Shown here piece by piece: positions 8,740 through 16,813 of a stretch of DNA of 64,000 bases. The notes beneath the pieces are model-generated. The model searched no databases and had not been told where the DNA came from. It saw only the letters and a list, made by a program, of their open reading frames with translations. The translations under genes and the position numbers were made by a program. The DNA is from an uncultured Lachnospiraceae bacterium (lineage in GTDB: Bacteria; Bacillota; Clostridia; Lachnospirales; Lachnospiraceae). Where the stretch lies: the NCBI GenBank assembly GCA_910584725.1, contig CAJUBE010000018.1:19703-83702 (forward strand), given 5' to 3'. Numbering within the stretch: position 1 is the stretch's first letter; every line of letters begins with the position of its first letter.

Positions 8740-8795
8740 AAGTCATATTGTATCTCATAAGCCCAACTCTGTTTTTCCTTTACTTAATCCCGGTT

Positions 8796-10148
8796 TTACT
8801 TCTTCCGAAACTTCGCCAAGAAAAAACCGTCCGTCTCGTGAACCCCCGGCAAAAGCTGTACCATCCCCCGCCCCGCCTCTTCGGCAAGTGCAGCGGGCAG
8901 TTTGTCTCTCATGCTCACCGGCTCCAAGCCCAAGGTTTCCCGAATCCAGGCAGCCATTCCCTCATTCTCCCCGGGATTCATCGTACAGGTGCTGTACATT
9001 AAAATACCGCCGGGTTTGATATAATTAATAACATTTGTTATTATTTCCCTTTGCAGCTTTTCGATCTCCGCCAGTGACTCCTTCGTCACCCGGTACTTGA
9101 TATCCTGTTTGTGCCCAATCACGCCCAGCCCCGAACACGGCACATCTGCCAGCAGGACATCCGCCTTTCCCACAAGGGAATCGTCCCGCTCTCTGGCATC
9201 CCGCACCCGGACTGACACGTTCTCCATCCCGAGGCGGAGGCGGTTTTCGTCAATCTTATCCGTTTTATAGCGGCTCACATCGCAGGCAATGACCTCGCCC
9301 GTGCCGTCCAGCTTCACCGCCGCGTGGAGCGCCTTGCCGCCGGGCGCCGCGCAGACATCAATCACCGTATCCCCGGGACGGATGCCCGCCGCCTCCACCA
9401 CCAGCATGGAGCTCACATCCTGCACCGCGAAGCCTCCCTGCGCATATCCCGCAAGGCTGCCGATGCCGGCGGCTCCCTGCAGTTCCACGGCATAGGGAAG
9501 ATATGGGTGGCGGCTCACCTTTACCCCATCCTTTTCCCATGCGGCGAGAAGGCTCTCCCGCTCCTGATCCGAAAGCCGCTCGTCCAGCCGCACGCTCACC
9601 GGGCGTCTCTCCAGAAAAGCCGCCAAAATTTTCTCGCAGACCTCGTCGCCGTAATGCTCCGTAAAATGTGCGACAAGCCAGGACGGCATGGAATAGGTGA
9701 CGGACAAAAAGGCCGCCCTGTCATGCTGTCTGTCTGGCCACGCGATCTCCTCCCGCCCTCTGGCGATATTGCGCAGTACACCGTTCACATAGCCCTGCAG
9801 ATTCTGGAATCTGCGCTTTTTTGCAAGCTTCACCGCCTCGTTGCAGACCGCCGCCGCAGGAATGTGCTCCATAAACAGAAGCTGGTATACACTCATGCGC
9901 AGCAGCTCCCGAATCAGCGGCTTCATTTTCATAACAGGTGTTTTCGAATACTGATCCAGCACATAATCAAGCTGAATCCGCCGCTCGACGCATCCCTCGG
10001 CCAGCCGTTTGATAAAAGCTTTTTCCCTGCTGTCCAGATAATTGTATTTCGTAAGCGCCGCCCCGATCAGGATATTGCTGTATTCTGTCTGTCCGGACAG
10101 CTCCAGCAGAATATCCAAAACGATCTCCCGCGTATTGATCTGTGCCAT
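8796..10148 (-). CDS. rsmB: 16S rRNA m5C967 methyltransferase
   Basis: RsmB (Sun) methylates C967 of 16S rRNA. The 450-residue product has an N-terminal NusB-like helical RNA-binding domain (about 1-140) and a C-terminal Rossmann methyltransferase. Motifs: CAAPGGKALHAA for SAM, VPCSGLGVIGHKQDIKYR with one catalytic Cys, and YSTCTMNPGENE with the second. ATG 10148 follows GGAG at eight bases; an ATG five codons upstream is less well placed. A repeat element separates it from the zinc peptidase gene. Confidence 0.95.
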   Translation of the reverse strand: MAQINTREIVLDILLELSGQTEYSNILIGAALTKYNYLDSREKAFIKRLAEGCVERRIQLDYVLDQYSKTPVMKMKPLIRELLRMSVYQLLFMEHIPAAAVCNEAVKLAKKRRFQNLQGYVNGVLRNIARGREEIAWPDRQHDRAAFLSVTYSMPSWLVAHFTEHYGDEVCEKILAAFLERRPVSVRLDERLSDQERESLLAAWEKDGVKVSRHPYLPYAVELQGAAGIGSLAGYAQGGFAVQDVSSMLVVEAAGIRPGDTVIDVCAAPGGKALHAAVKLDGTGEVIACDVSRYKTDKIDENRLRLGMENVSVRVRDARERDDSLVGKADVLLADVPCSGLGVIGHKQDIKYRVTKESLAEIEKLQREIITNVINYIKPGGILMYSTCTMNPGENEGMAAWIRETLGLEPVSMRDKLPAALAEEAGRGMVQLLPGVHETDGFFLAKFRKK

Positions 10149-10163
10149 GTCATGCTCTCCCAT

Positions 10164-10307
10164 GATTCCGCTCTGCGGAATCTCAAATCAATGCGGAGAA
10201 TGCCGTATTTCAGGCATTCTCTGGCGTGAGACTTAGTACTTCCAAGTCAGCTTTGCTGACTTTGCGATGCAGCCTTTGCTGCTGAGCTTTAGAAGTACTT
10301 CTCACGC
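10164..10307 (-). repeat. Stop-codon-abutting palindromic element, family 1 copy B
   Basis: Three structures in series. GATTCCGC/GCGGAATC is at 10164-10182. GAGAATGCC/GGCATTCTC is at 10196-10221. A long outer stem pairs GCGTGAGA.. (from 10224) with ..TCTCACGC (ending 10307) and encloses AAGTCAGC/GCTGACTT and GCAGC/GCTGC hairpins. The outer stem shares its last base with the TAG stop of the zinc peptidase gene. It is the longest copy, with two inner hairpins instead of one. Confidence 0.85.
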
Positions 10308-11023
10308 TAATCGTCGCGGCTTCTGTTGCCAAACAAAAGCACAAGCCGCAGAAGCTGCAAGATTGCCGATGCTGCCGCCGCCACATAAGTCAGGGCCGCC
10401 GCCTTCAACACCTTCCTGCACCCCGCCGTCTCATCCCGCTCCAGCATCCCGTAATCTCCCAGCATGGCAAGCGCTCTGCCGGATGCGTTGAACTCCACGG
10501 GCAGGGTCACCACCTGAAAGAGCACTGCCAGCGCGAACACCCAGATGCCGATCTGAATCAACGTCTGGTTCATCCCCAGAATGGCGCCCAGAATGATCAG
10601 CGGAATCCCTGCCTTGGAACCAATATTGGCCGCCGGCACAAGCGCCGAACGAATCTTTAAGGGCGCATAGCCCTTATCGTGCTGCACCGCGTGACCGCAC
10701 TCGTGCGCCGCCACCCCGATCGCCGCCACGGAAGTCGAACCGTACACGGAATCCGAAAGGCGCAGCACCTTGTGCACCGGGTCATAGTGATCGGTAAGGC
10801 TGCCGCCCACATGCTCGATACGCACATCATAAATCCCCGACATCTGTAAAATCCTCTGCGCCGCCTGCGCGCCCGTCATGCCGGTCCGGCTCTGCACTCT
10901 GGAAAACTTACTGTAAGTGGAGCTGACCTTTGCCTGCGCGCACAGACAAAGCACCGCCCCGATCAGTACCAGAATATAAGTCGGATCAAAGTAATATCCC
11001 AATCCATACCCGTAATATCCCAT
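10307..11023 (-). CDS. Membrane zinc metallopeptidase (YugP-like)
   Basis: A roughly 238-residue integral membrane protein of the neutral zinc metallopeptidase family 2. It begins with a hydrophobic segment (TYILVLIGAVLCLCAQ) and contains HECGHAVQHD near residue 115, the HExxH-type zinc site. Further hydrophobic helices occur near 140-160, 165-190 and 215-235. Family members sit beside fmt and rsmB in many Clostridia; the substrate is unknown. Three in-frame ATGs lie within 9 bases; ATG 11023 gives the best spacing from AAAGG. Confidence 0.88.
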   Translation of the reverse strand: MGYYGYGLGYYFDPTYILVLIGAVLCLCAQAKVSSTYSKFSRVQSRTGMTGAQAAQRILQMSGIYDVRIEHVGGSLTDHYDPVHKVLRLSDSVYGSTSVAAIGVAAHECGHAVQHDKGYAPLKIRSALVPAANIGSKAGIPLIILGAILGMNQTLIQIGIWVFALAVLFQVVTLPVEFNASGRALAMLGDYGMLERDETAGCRKVLKAAALTYVAAAASAILQLLRLVLLFGNRSRDD

Positions 11024-11105
11024 ATTCATCATCCTTTCTCAAAAAAATGCCCTGCATTCTCCGGTTTGAGACGCTTCTTGGCAAAACGTCCTGTGATGTA
11101 GACTG

Positions 11106-12155
11106 TTAGCAGTTCCTCCCGAGCATATCGCCCGGCCTCACCGGATATCCCCGCAGGAAATCCTTTACCTCCATACGCTTTTTGCCCTCCGGCTGCACCG
11201 ACAGTACCCTGAGCACGCCTTTCCCCGTCTGCACGTAGAAGGCGTCCTTATCCACCCGGACAACCGTGCCCGGCGGCGCGTTTCTGATGAAGCCGCCGTT
11301 GCTCTGTTCAAATTGCGTATCCGCAGCATGCCGCTCTGTCACACTGCCACCATCTGACTTCTCCTGCCCCGAAAGTGCTTCTCCCGCTGCCAGTGTCTCC
11401 GCCGAAACCACTTCCTCCCGCCATATTTTCAGAGTCTTTCCCCGATAAATTGTGGAGGCTCCCGGCCAGGAAATCAGCCCCCGGATCAGACAGTCCAGTT
11501 TCTCCGACTCCATGTTCCAGTCGATCTTCCCCATGGACTTATTCAGCATCTTCGCGTAGCAGGACTCCCCGTCATTCTGCTTCACAGGCGTCACATCGCC
11601 CGCCTCGATCTTTGCAAGCGCCTCCACGATCAGCGCTGCGCCTGCCGCGGCCAGCTTGTCGTGCAGGGTATCCGCCGTTTCGTCAGCGGCAATTTCCACC
11701 TCCGTCCCAAAAAGCATATCCCCGGTATCCAGCCCTTTATCCATCTGCATGATGGTAACGCCCGTTATTTTTTCTCCGTTGATGATTGCCCACTGGATCG
11801 GCCCCGCGCCACGGTACTTCGGCAGCAGCGACGCATGGATATTCACACACCCGTACTTTGGCATTTCGAGAATCTCCTCCGAGAGAATCTGCCCGAACGC
11901 CGCCACCACAAAGATGTCCGCCTCATAACCGCGGAGCGTCTCCACCGCCTCCGGCTCCTTGATTTTCACGGGCTGGAATACGGGAATCCCATGCGCCAGC
12001 GCGCTTACCTTGACAGGCGTCATCTGCACTTCCTTGCCCCTGCCCTTCGGCTTATCCGGCTGGGTCACCACCGCCGCCACCTCATATCCCGCTTCGACTA
12101 TCACCTCCAGCGCGCCAACCGCGAAATCGGGCGTCCCCATAAACACTATTTTCAT
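11106..12155 (-). CDS. fmt: Methionyl-tRNA formyltransferase
   Basis: Fmt formylates Met-tRNAi to start translation. The 349-residue product has the formyltransferase domain with MKIVFMGTPDFAVGAL, the catalytic NIHASLLPKYRGAGPIQWAI block and MDKGLDTGDM, followed by the C-terminal OB-like domain. Between the two lies a family-untypical insertion of about 35 residues rich in Gly, Ser and Glu (around residues 245-285), giving a product longer than the usual 310-315. It starts three bases after the def stop codon, so the pair is co-translated with peptide deformylase, its partner enzyme. Confidence 0.96.
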   Translation of the reverse strand: MKIVFMGTPDFAVGALEVIVEAGYEVAAVVTQPDKPKGRGKEVQMTPVKVSALAHGIPVFQPVKIKEPEAVETLRGYEADIFVVAAFGQILSEEILEMPKYGCVNIHASLLPKYRGAGPIQWAIINGEKITGVTIMQMDKGLDTGDMLFGTEVEIAADETADTLHDKLAAAGAALIVEALAKIEAGDVTPVKQNDGESCYAKMLNKSMGKIDWNMESEKLDCLIRGLISWPGASTIYRGKTLKIWREEVVSAETLAAGEALSGQEKSDGGSVTERHAADTQFEQSNGGFIRNAPPGTVVRVDKDAFYVQTGKGVLRVLSVQPEGKKRMEVKDFLRGYPVRPGDMLGRNC

Positions 12156-12158
12156 ATC

Positions 12159-12641
12159 TTATTCATCCTCTTCTTTCAAATCTTCCGTGTTCACAAGAGG
12201 CCCGTGCACCCTTTCCACATACAGATGCCCCTCCAGATGATCCACTTCATGGCAGATAGCCCTGGCCAGCAGCTCCGTCCCCTCAATCTCAAAGGGCTCC
12301 ATATTTTCATCATAGGCAAACGCTTTCACATAATTTGGTCTGGTCACCTTGCCGCTTTTGCCCGGAACGCTTAAGCATCCCTCATAGCCGTCCTGCTCCC
12401 CGCTCGTCTCCAATATCTTCGGATTAATCAGCAGCAGGGGATCTTCTCCGGTGGTATCAATCACCACGATACGCTTCAGGATGCCCACCTGAGGCGCCGC
12501 CAATCCCACGCCGTTCTCCTCATACAGCGTCTCAAACATATCGTCGATCAGTTCCTGTAAACGTGGGGTAAGCTCCGTCACCTCCTTACACTTCTTTGAC
12601 AAAACCGGGTCTCCCATCTCCCTGACTTTTCTGGTTGCCAT
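12159..12641 (-). CDS. def: Peptide deformylase
   Basis: A 160-residue Fe/Zn enzyme that removes the N-formyl group from nascent proteins. All three motifs are intact: GVGLAAPQVG, EGCLSVPG and HEVDHLEGHL. The acidic C-terminal tail (NTEDLKEEDE) is a minor extension. It lies directly upstream of fmt. Confidence 0.97.
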   Translation of the reverse strand: MATRKVREMGDPVLSKKCKEVTELTPRLQELIDDMFETLYEENGVGLAAPQVGILKRIVVIDTTGEDPLLLINPKILETSGEQDGYEGCLSVPGKSGKVTRPNYVKAFAYDENMEPFEIEGTELLARAICHEVDHLEGHLYVERVHGPLVNTEDLKEEDE

Positions 12642-12678
12642 ACTGCTTTTCCTCCTGTCCTTCCTGTTTTCACTCTCT

Positions 12679-14916
12679 CTAAAATGTATTCATCGGGTCA
12701 AAATCAAACTGCACCGTCTGTCCTTTGAGCTCCCTCTCCCTGCAGAAACGCTCCAGTCTGTCCTTGGCCTCCACCAATGTCTGATATGTCCCGTGCCTGA
12801 TATAAAAACTATGGCGGTAGAGATCGGATATCTTCCCGATCGCTGCCTGCGCCGGACCAATCACCCTAAGCCCAGCCACATCTGCCATCTTGTTTTTGAC
12901 CACATCGGTCATTTCTTTTCCCAACCGCTCTCCCTCCTCCTGCACACGAGAGACGATGAGAACCGCCAGCATATGTTCCACGGGCGGATAGCCTACAAGT
13001 TCCCTGTAAGCGATCTCCTCCCCGTAAAATCCTTCATAATCCTGCTTCGCCGCGTAAACCACGCTGTAATGCTCCGGCTGATAGGTCTGAACCACCACCT
13101 CGCCGGGCTGCTCCCCACGGCCCGCGCGGCCCGCCGCCTGGGTCAAAAGCTGAAAGGTGCGCTCCCCCGCCCGGTAATCGTTCCGATTCAGGGAGAGATC
13201 CGCCGCCAGCACCCCCACCAGCGTCACTCCTGGAAAATCATGCCCTTTCACGATCATCTGTGTTCCCACGAGAATATCCGCCTCCTCGTCAGCAAAGGCG
13301 GAAAGGATTCGTTCGTAGCTGTCCTTCCTGCGGGTGGTGTCCGCATCCATGCGAAGCACCCGCGCCCCCGGAAATTCCCTGTGAATGGCCTCCTCCACCT
13401 GCTCTGTCCCGGCCTTGAAGCCCATCAGGTAGGGCGAGCCGCAGGAGGGGCACTTCGGCGGTTTCCGCTCCTGATAGCCGCAGTAATGGCAGGTGAGCAT
13501 CCCGTTTCTGTGCTCCGACAGGGACACATCGCAGTGGGGACATTTCATCACATACCCGCAGGAGCGGCAGGAAATAAATCCCGCGTAGCCTCTCCTGTTC
13601 AGGAAAAGGATGGTCTGCTCCCCCTTCGAGAGCCGCTCCTGCATCAGTTCCTTCAATTTCCTGCTGAAAATGGAGCGGTTGCCCTGTTTCAGCTCCTCCC
13701 TCAAATCTATCGTATACACCGACGGGAGCACACTGTTCCCGGGGCGTTCCTTCATCTCATATAACTTATATTCTCCCTGAACCGCCCGGTAATATGCTTC
13801 CATGGACGGCGTTGCCGACCCCAGCACCACACTGGCGCCGCACCGGGACGCGATCTCCACCGCCGTCTCCCTGGCATGGTACCGGGGCGACGTCTCACTC
13901 TTGTAGCTGTTCTCGTGCTCCTCATCCACCACGATGACGCCCAGATTGGGAAAAGGAGTGAACAGCGCCGAGCGGGGCCCGATCATCACATCGAGCTCCC
14001 CCGCCTTCGCCCGCTCGATCTGATCGTACTTCTCCCCCGCGGACAGCGAGGAATTGATCACCGAAACACGATCCCCGAACCGCTTGTAAAACCGCAGCAG
14101 CGTCTGGTAAGTCAGCGCAATCTCCGGAATCAGCATAATGGCCTGTTTCCCCATGGCAATCATCTCCTCAATGATGCCGAGGTACACCTCCGTCTTACCG
14201 CTGCCCGTCACGCCGTGCACCAAGTACACCCCTGGATGGCCGGCGCGGTAATCCGCGGTCACTTCCTCTATGATATGCCGCTGCGCCTGATTCAGCGCGG
14301 GACGCACCTCATTCCGATCCGTTACCCTGACAGGATTTCGGTAAAAAGCTTCCCTCTCTATTTTCAAATATCCCTGTCTCTCCAACGCCTGCAAGGTGGA
14401 CGCAGCCACATGGAGCTTCTGCCTGATCAGCTCGTAGGGCAGCTCCTCCTCCGTCTGCAGGGCTGTCAGCACTCTCGCCTTCGCCCGCTGGTGCTTCTCC
14501 GCGCACACATCGGCCGCCCGGGCGGTTTCCTCTCCGGACAGACAGCGCAGCACCTTCCTTTTCTCAAGCAGCTTCTGCTTCTGCTTCACAGGGAGCACGG
14601 TCTTTAGCGCCGCAATGGTCGTTCCGCCGTAATTGCTCTTGAGCCAGTAAGCGATCTGAATCTGCCTGCCCTCCACGGATATGCCCTTCTCATCCACGGA
14701 GAGAACCGCTTTAATCTTTTCCGGGGGATAATCCGCCTCCGCCGAGAGATCCACCACATAGCCAATCCTCTCGTGATCGCCCTTGCCGAAGGGCACGCGC
14801 ACCTGCACGCCCGGCCTCACTGCCTCCGCCAGCTCTTCCGGAATCCGATACTGGAACACCCGGTCCACCCTCTCATGGGCAATATCTATGATAACATCCG
14901 CATACCGCTCCGTCAT
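12679..14916 (-). CDS. priA: Primosomal protein N' (replication restart helicase)
   Basis: PriA is the 3'-5' helicase that reloads the replisome at stalled forks. The 745-residue product has the 3'-DNA-binding N-terminus (about 1-100), Walker A GVTGSGKTE, DEEH box, SATPSMEAYY, and the inserted zinc-binding domain (CRSCGYVMKCPHCDVSL, then CHYCG and CPSCGSPYL) followed by helicase motifs GTQMIVKGHDFPGVTLVG and QAAGRAGRG. Its start overlaps the murE stop as ATGA (14913-14916), showing translational coupling. Confidence 0.97.
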   Translation of the reverse strand: MTERYADVIIDIAHERVDRVFQYRIPEELAEAVRPGVQVRVPFGKGDHERIGYVVDLSAEADYPPEKIKAVLSVDEKGISVEGRQIQIAYWLKSNYGGTTIAALKTVLPVKQKQKLLEKRKVLRCLSGEETARAADVCAEKHQRAKARVLTALQTEEELPYELIRQKLHVAASTLQALERQGYLKIEREAFYRNPVRVTDRNEVRPALNQAQRHIIEEVTADYRAGHPGVYLVHGVTGSGKTEVYLGIIEEMIAMGKQAIMLIPEIALTYQTLLRFYKRFGDRVSVINSSLSAGEKYDQIERAKAGELDVMIGPRSALFTPFPNLGVIVVDEEHENSYKSETSPRYHARETAVEIASRCGASVVLGSATPSMEAYYRAVQGEYKLYEMKERPGNSVLPSVYTIDLREELKQGNRSIFSRKLKELMQERLSKGEQTILFLNRRGYAGFISCRSCGYVMKCPHCDVSLSEHRNGMLTCHYCGYQERKPPKCPSCGSPYLMGFKAGTEQVEEAIHREFPGARVLRMDADTTRRKDSYERILSAFADEEADILVGTQMIVKGHDFPGVTLVGVLAADLSLNRNDYRAGERTFQLLTQAAGRAGRGEQPGEVVVQTYQPEHYSVVYAAKQDYEGFYGEEIAYRELVGYPPVEHMLAVLIVSRVQEEGERLGKEMTDVVKNKMADVAGLRVIGPAQAAIGKISDLYRHSFYIRHGTYQTLVEAKDRLERFCRERELKGQTVQFDFDPMNTF

Positions 14917-16382
14917 GCCCTCTCCTCTAAAATTTCCCGGATCAGCACTCTCTCATCCATCGGATATTTTACCCCGTTTATCTCCTGATAGTCCTCGTGT
15001 CCCTTGCCCGCCAGCACAATGATATCCCCCGGCTCACCGTGGTCAATTGCGTAGGCGATGGCTTCCTTTCTGTCGCAGATTTCCACGTATCTGCCATTCG
15101 TCTTCGCCATCCCGATCTTAATATCGTCAATGATGGCCTGCGGCTCCTCGCTTCGCGGATTGTCGGAGGTGATGATGGTCAGATCCGCCATACGTCCGCT
15201 GACCTCCCCCATCTCGTACCGCCTGGATTTCGCCCGGTTACCGCCGCAGCCGAAGAGACAGACCAGTCTGTGAGGCTTGTAGGCGCGCAGTGTCTCAAGC
15301 AGGCTTTTCAGCGCCATGGCGTTGTGAGCATAGTCGATCATCAGGGTAAAGTCGTCGGATACCTTCACCATCTCCGTCCGACCCTTCACCTTCGCCGCCG
15401 CAAGTGCCTGCTGTACCTTTTCCTCCGGCACACCGAAATGTCTGCAGATGGCGATGGCCGTCAGCGCGTTGTAGACGCTGAATTTTCCAGGCGAAGCCGT
15501 CTTCACCGAAAGCGCGGTCAGCCCTGTGGTTCGAAAGGCCATGCCCAGACTGCCGCCCTCGTTCAAAAATTCAATATCCTTCGCCTGCAGATCCGCTTCC
15601 GTGTCAATCCCGTAGGTTTCCAGCTGACAGGTGCAGTCCGCCGTGACCGCCTTCCAATGAGAATCATCCGCATTGACAATCCCCACCTTACACTGTTTAA
15701 ACAGCAGACTCTTGCAGTGCAGATAATCATCAAAATCTTTGTGCTCGTTCTCCCCGATATGATCCGGCTCCAGATTGGTAAAAATTCCAAAATCAAAAAC
15801 AAAGCCCTGGGTCCTGTGCAGCATCAACCCCTGGGATGAAACCTCCATCACCACCGTATCGCACCCTTCGTCCGCCATCATCCGAAAATATTTCTGTACC
15901 AGATAGGACTGGGGCGTGGTGTTCTCCGCATGGATATGTGTCTTTCCGGCAATGATTTCTATGGTGCCGATCAGCCCCACCTTCCTGCCCGCCTGCTCCA
16001 GAATGGACTTTACCAGATAGGTGGTGGTGGTTTTGCCCTTCGTACCCGTAATGCCTATGATCTTCATCTGTCTTGCGGGATGCCCGAAGAACGCCGCCGA
16101 GACAAATGCCAGCGCATAATGCACATCCTCCACGCGGATCACCGTCACGTCCGCCCCTTCCGGCAGTTCCACCTCATGCTCCGTGAGCAATGCCGCCGCC
16201 CCGGAACGCACCGCGTCCGCCGCAAACTTGTGTCCGTCCGCCTTAGCCCCCGGTATGCAGACAAACAGGCAGCCCGCCGTCACCTTTCTGGAATCATATA
16301 TAACATCTGTTATCTCCCGTTCTGTCGTGCCGCACACGCACTCGTAAGATATTTCCTTTAACAGTTCGCCTAAAACCGCCAT
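14913..16382 (-). CDS. murE: UDP-MurNAc-tripeptide synthetase, meso-DAP-adding
   Basis: MurE adds the third residue to the peptidoglycan stem peptide. The 489-residue product has the N-terminal UDP-MurNAc domain, P-loop GITGTKGKTTTTYLV near residue 110, the TTPQS and ATP-binding HNAMALKSLL segments, and the C-terminal DNPRSEEP motif. DNPR marks meso-diaminopimelate rather than lysine as substrate. Length is typical. It heads the run down to rsgA; GGAGGG precedes the ATG and a good promoter lies about 80 bases upstream. Confidence 0.96.
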   Translation of the reverse strand: MAVLGELLKEISYECVCGTTEREITDVIYDSRKVTAGCLFVCIPGAKADGHKFAADAVRSGAAALLTEHEVELPEGADVTVIRVEDVHYALAFVSAAFFGHPARQMKIIGITGTKGKTTTTYLVKSILEQAGRKVGLIGTIEIIAGKTHIHAENTTPQSYLVQKYFRMMADEGCDTVVMEVSSQGLMLHRTQGFVFDFGIFTNLEPDHIGENEHKDFDDYLHCKSLLFKQCKVGIVNADDSHWKAVTADCTCQLETYGIDTEADLQAKDIEFLNEGGSLGMAFRTTGLTALSVKTASPGKFSVYNALTAIAICRHFGVPEEKVQQALAAAKVKGRTEMVKVSDDFTLMIDYAHNAMALKSLLETLRAYKPHRLVCLFGCGGNRAKSRRYEMGEVSGRMADLTIITSDNPRSEEPQAIIDDIKIGMAKTNGRYVEICDRKEAIAYAIDHGEPGDIIVLAGKGHEDYQEINGVKYPMDERVLIREILEERA

Positions 16383-16460
16383 ACTTCCCTCCAGTCAAAG
16401 TCTGAATCTTTTCCTCATTCCAAACGATTCTCTACTATCTTTTATATTGATTCATATAGT

Positions 16461-16489
16461 AAGATAGCACGAAAAACGGGATTTTGCAA
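16461..16489 (-). promoter_or_regulatory. Probable sigma-A promoter of murE operon
   Basis: On the minus strand TTGCAA (16484-16489) is followed after exactly 17 bases by TATCTT (16461-16466). The predicted start is about 70 bases upstream of murE. Partly palindromic AT-rich sequence surrounds the -10. Confidence 0.55.
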
Positions 16490-16634
16490 TTTTTGCATGG
16501 TCTTTAAGGTTTCTTAATGTTTTTTTATTTTTCCTTCACAAACTAAACACAGTTTGGACACAATTACCCTTTATGATAAGTATCAAGATAGTTGATGAAT
16601 TCACTATCTCCCCCTCATAAGAAAACTGCGAAAG
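16490..16634. other. AT-rich non-coding region upstream of murE
   Basis: No gene seen. On the + strand a TATGAT (16572-16577) lies 57 bases before a strong terminator hairpin. That could define a very short transcript, but no acceptable -35 is present at the right distance. On the minus strand this is the region between the recJ terminator and the murE promoter. Confidence 0.35.
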
Positions 16635-16657
16635 AGCCCGGAGCGTCCGGGCTTTTT
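16635..16657. terminator. Intrinsic terminator between recJ and murE
   Basis: AGCCCGGA (16635-16642) pairs with TCCGGGCT (16645-16652) around a 2-3 base loop, followed by TTTTT on the + strand and CTCTTTCG on the minus strand. It is placed to end recJ transcription. The better U-tract faces +, so it may also end an unannotated short + transcript. Confidence 0.8.
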
Positions 16658-16671
16658 CGTGCCCTGCGGCT

Positions 16672-16813
16672 TGCTTTTCTTTTACTCAGGCATAGAACTC
16701 GCAAATCCGCGCTTTCAGCGCTCTACGTCCGATTTCATCGGACATTTGCTCGTTAGCGCCGCAAGAAAAACAAATGTCAGCTACGCTGCCGCCTGTTTTT
16801 CTTTTGCTCAGGC
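16672..16813 (-). repeat. Palindromic element flanked by 20-bp direct repeats at the recJ 3' end
   Basis: The 20-mer at 16672-16691 and that at 16794-16813 match at 18 of 20 positions; the second overlaps the recJ stop codon. Between them, GCAAAT (16701) pairs with ATTTGC (16744-16749) to enclose GCGC and GTCCGAT/ATCGGAC hairpins, a three-way-junction layout. The repeats look like a duplication of the gene end flanking an inserted element. Confidence 0.65.
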
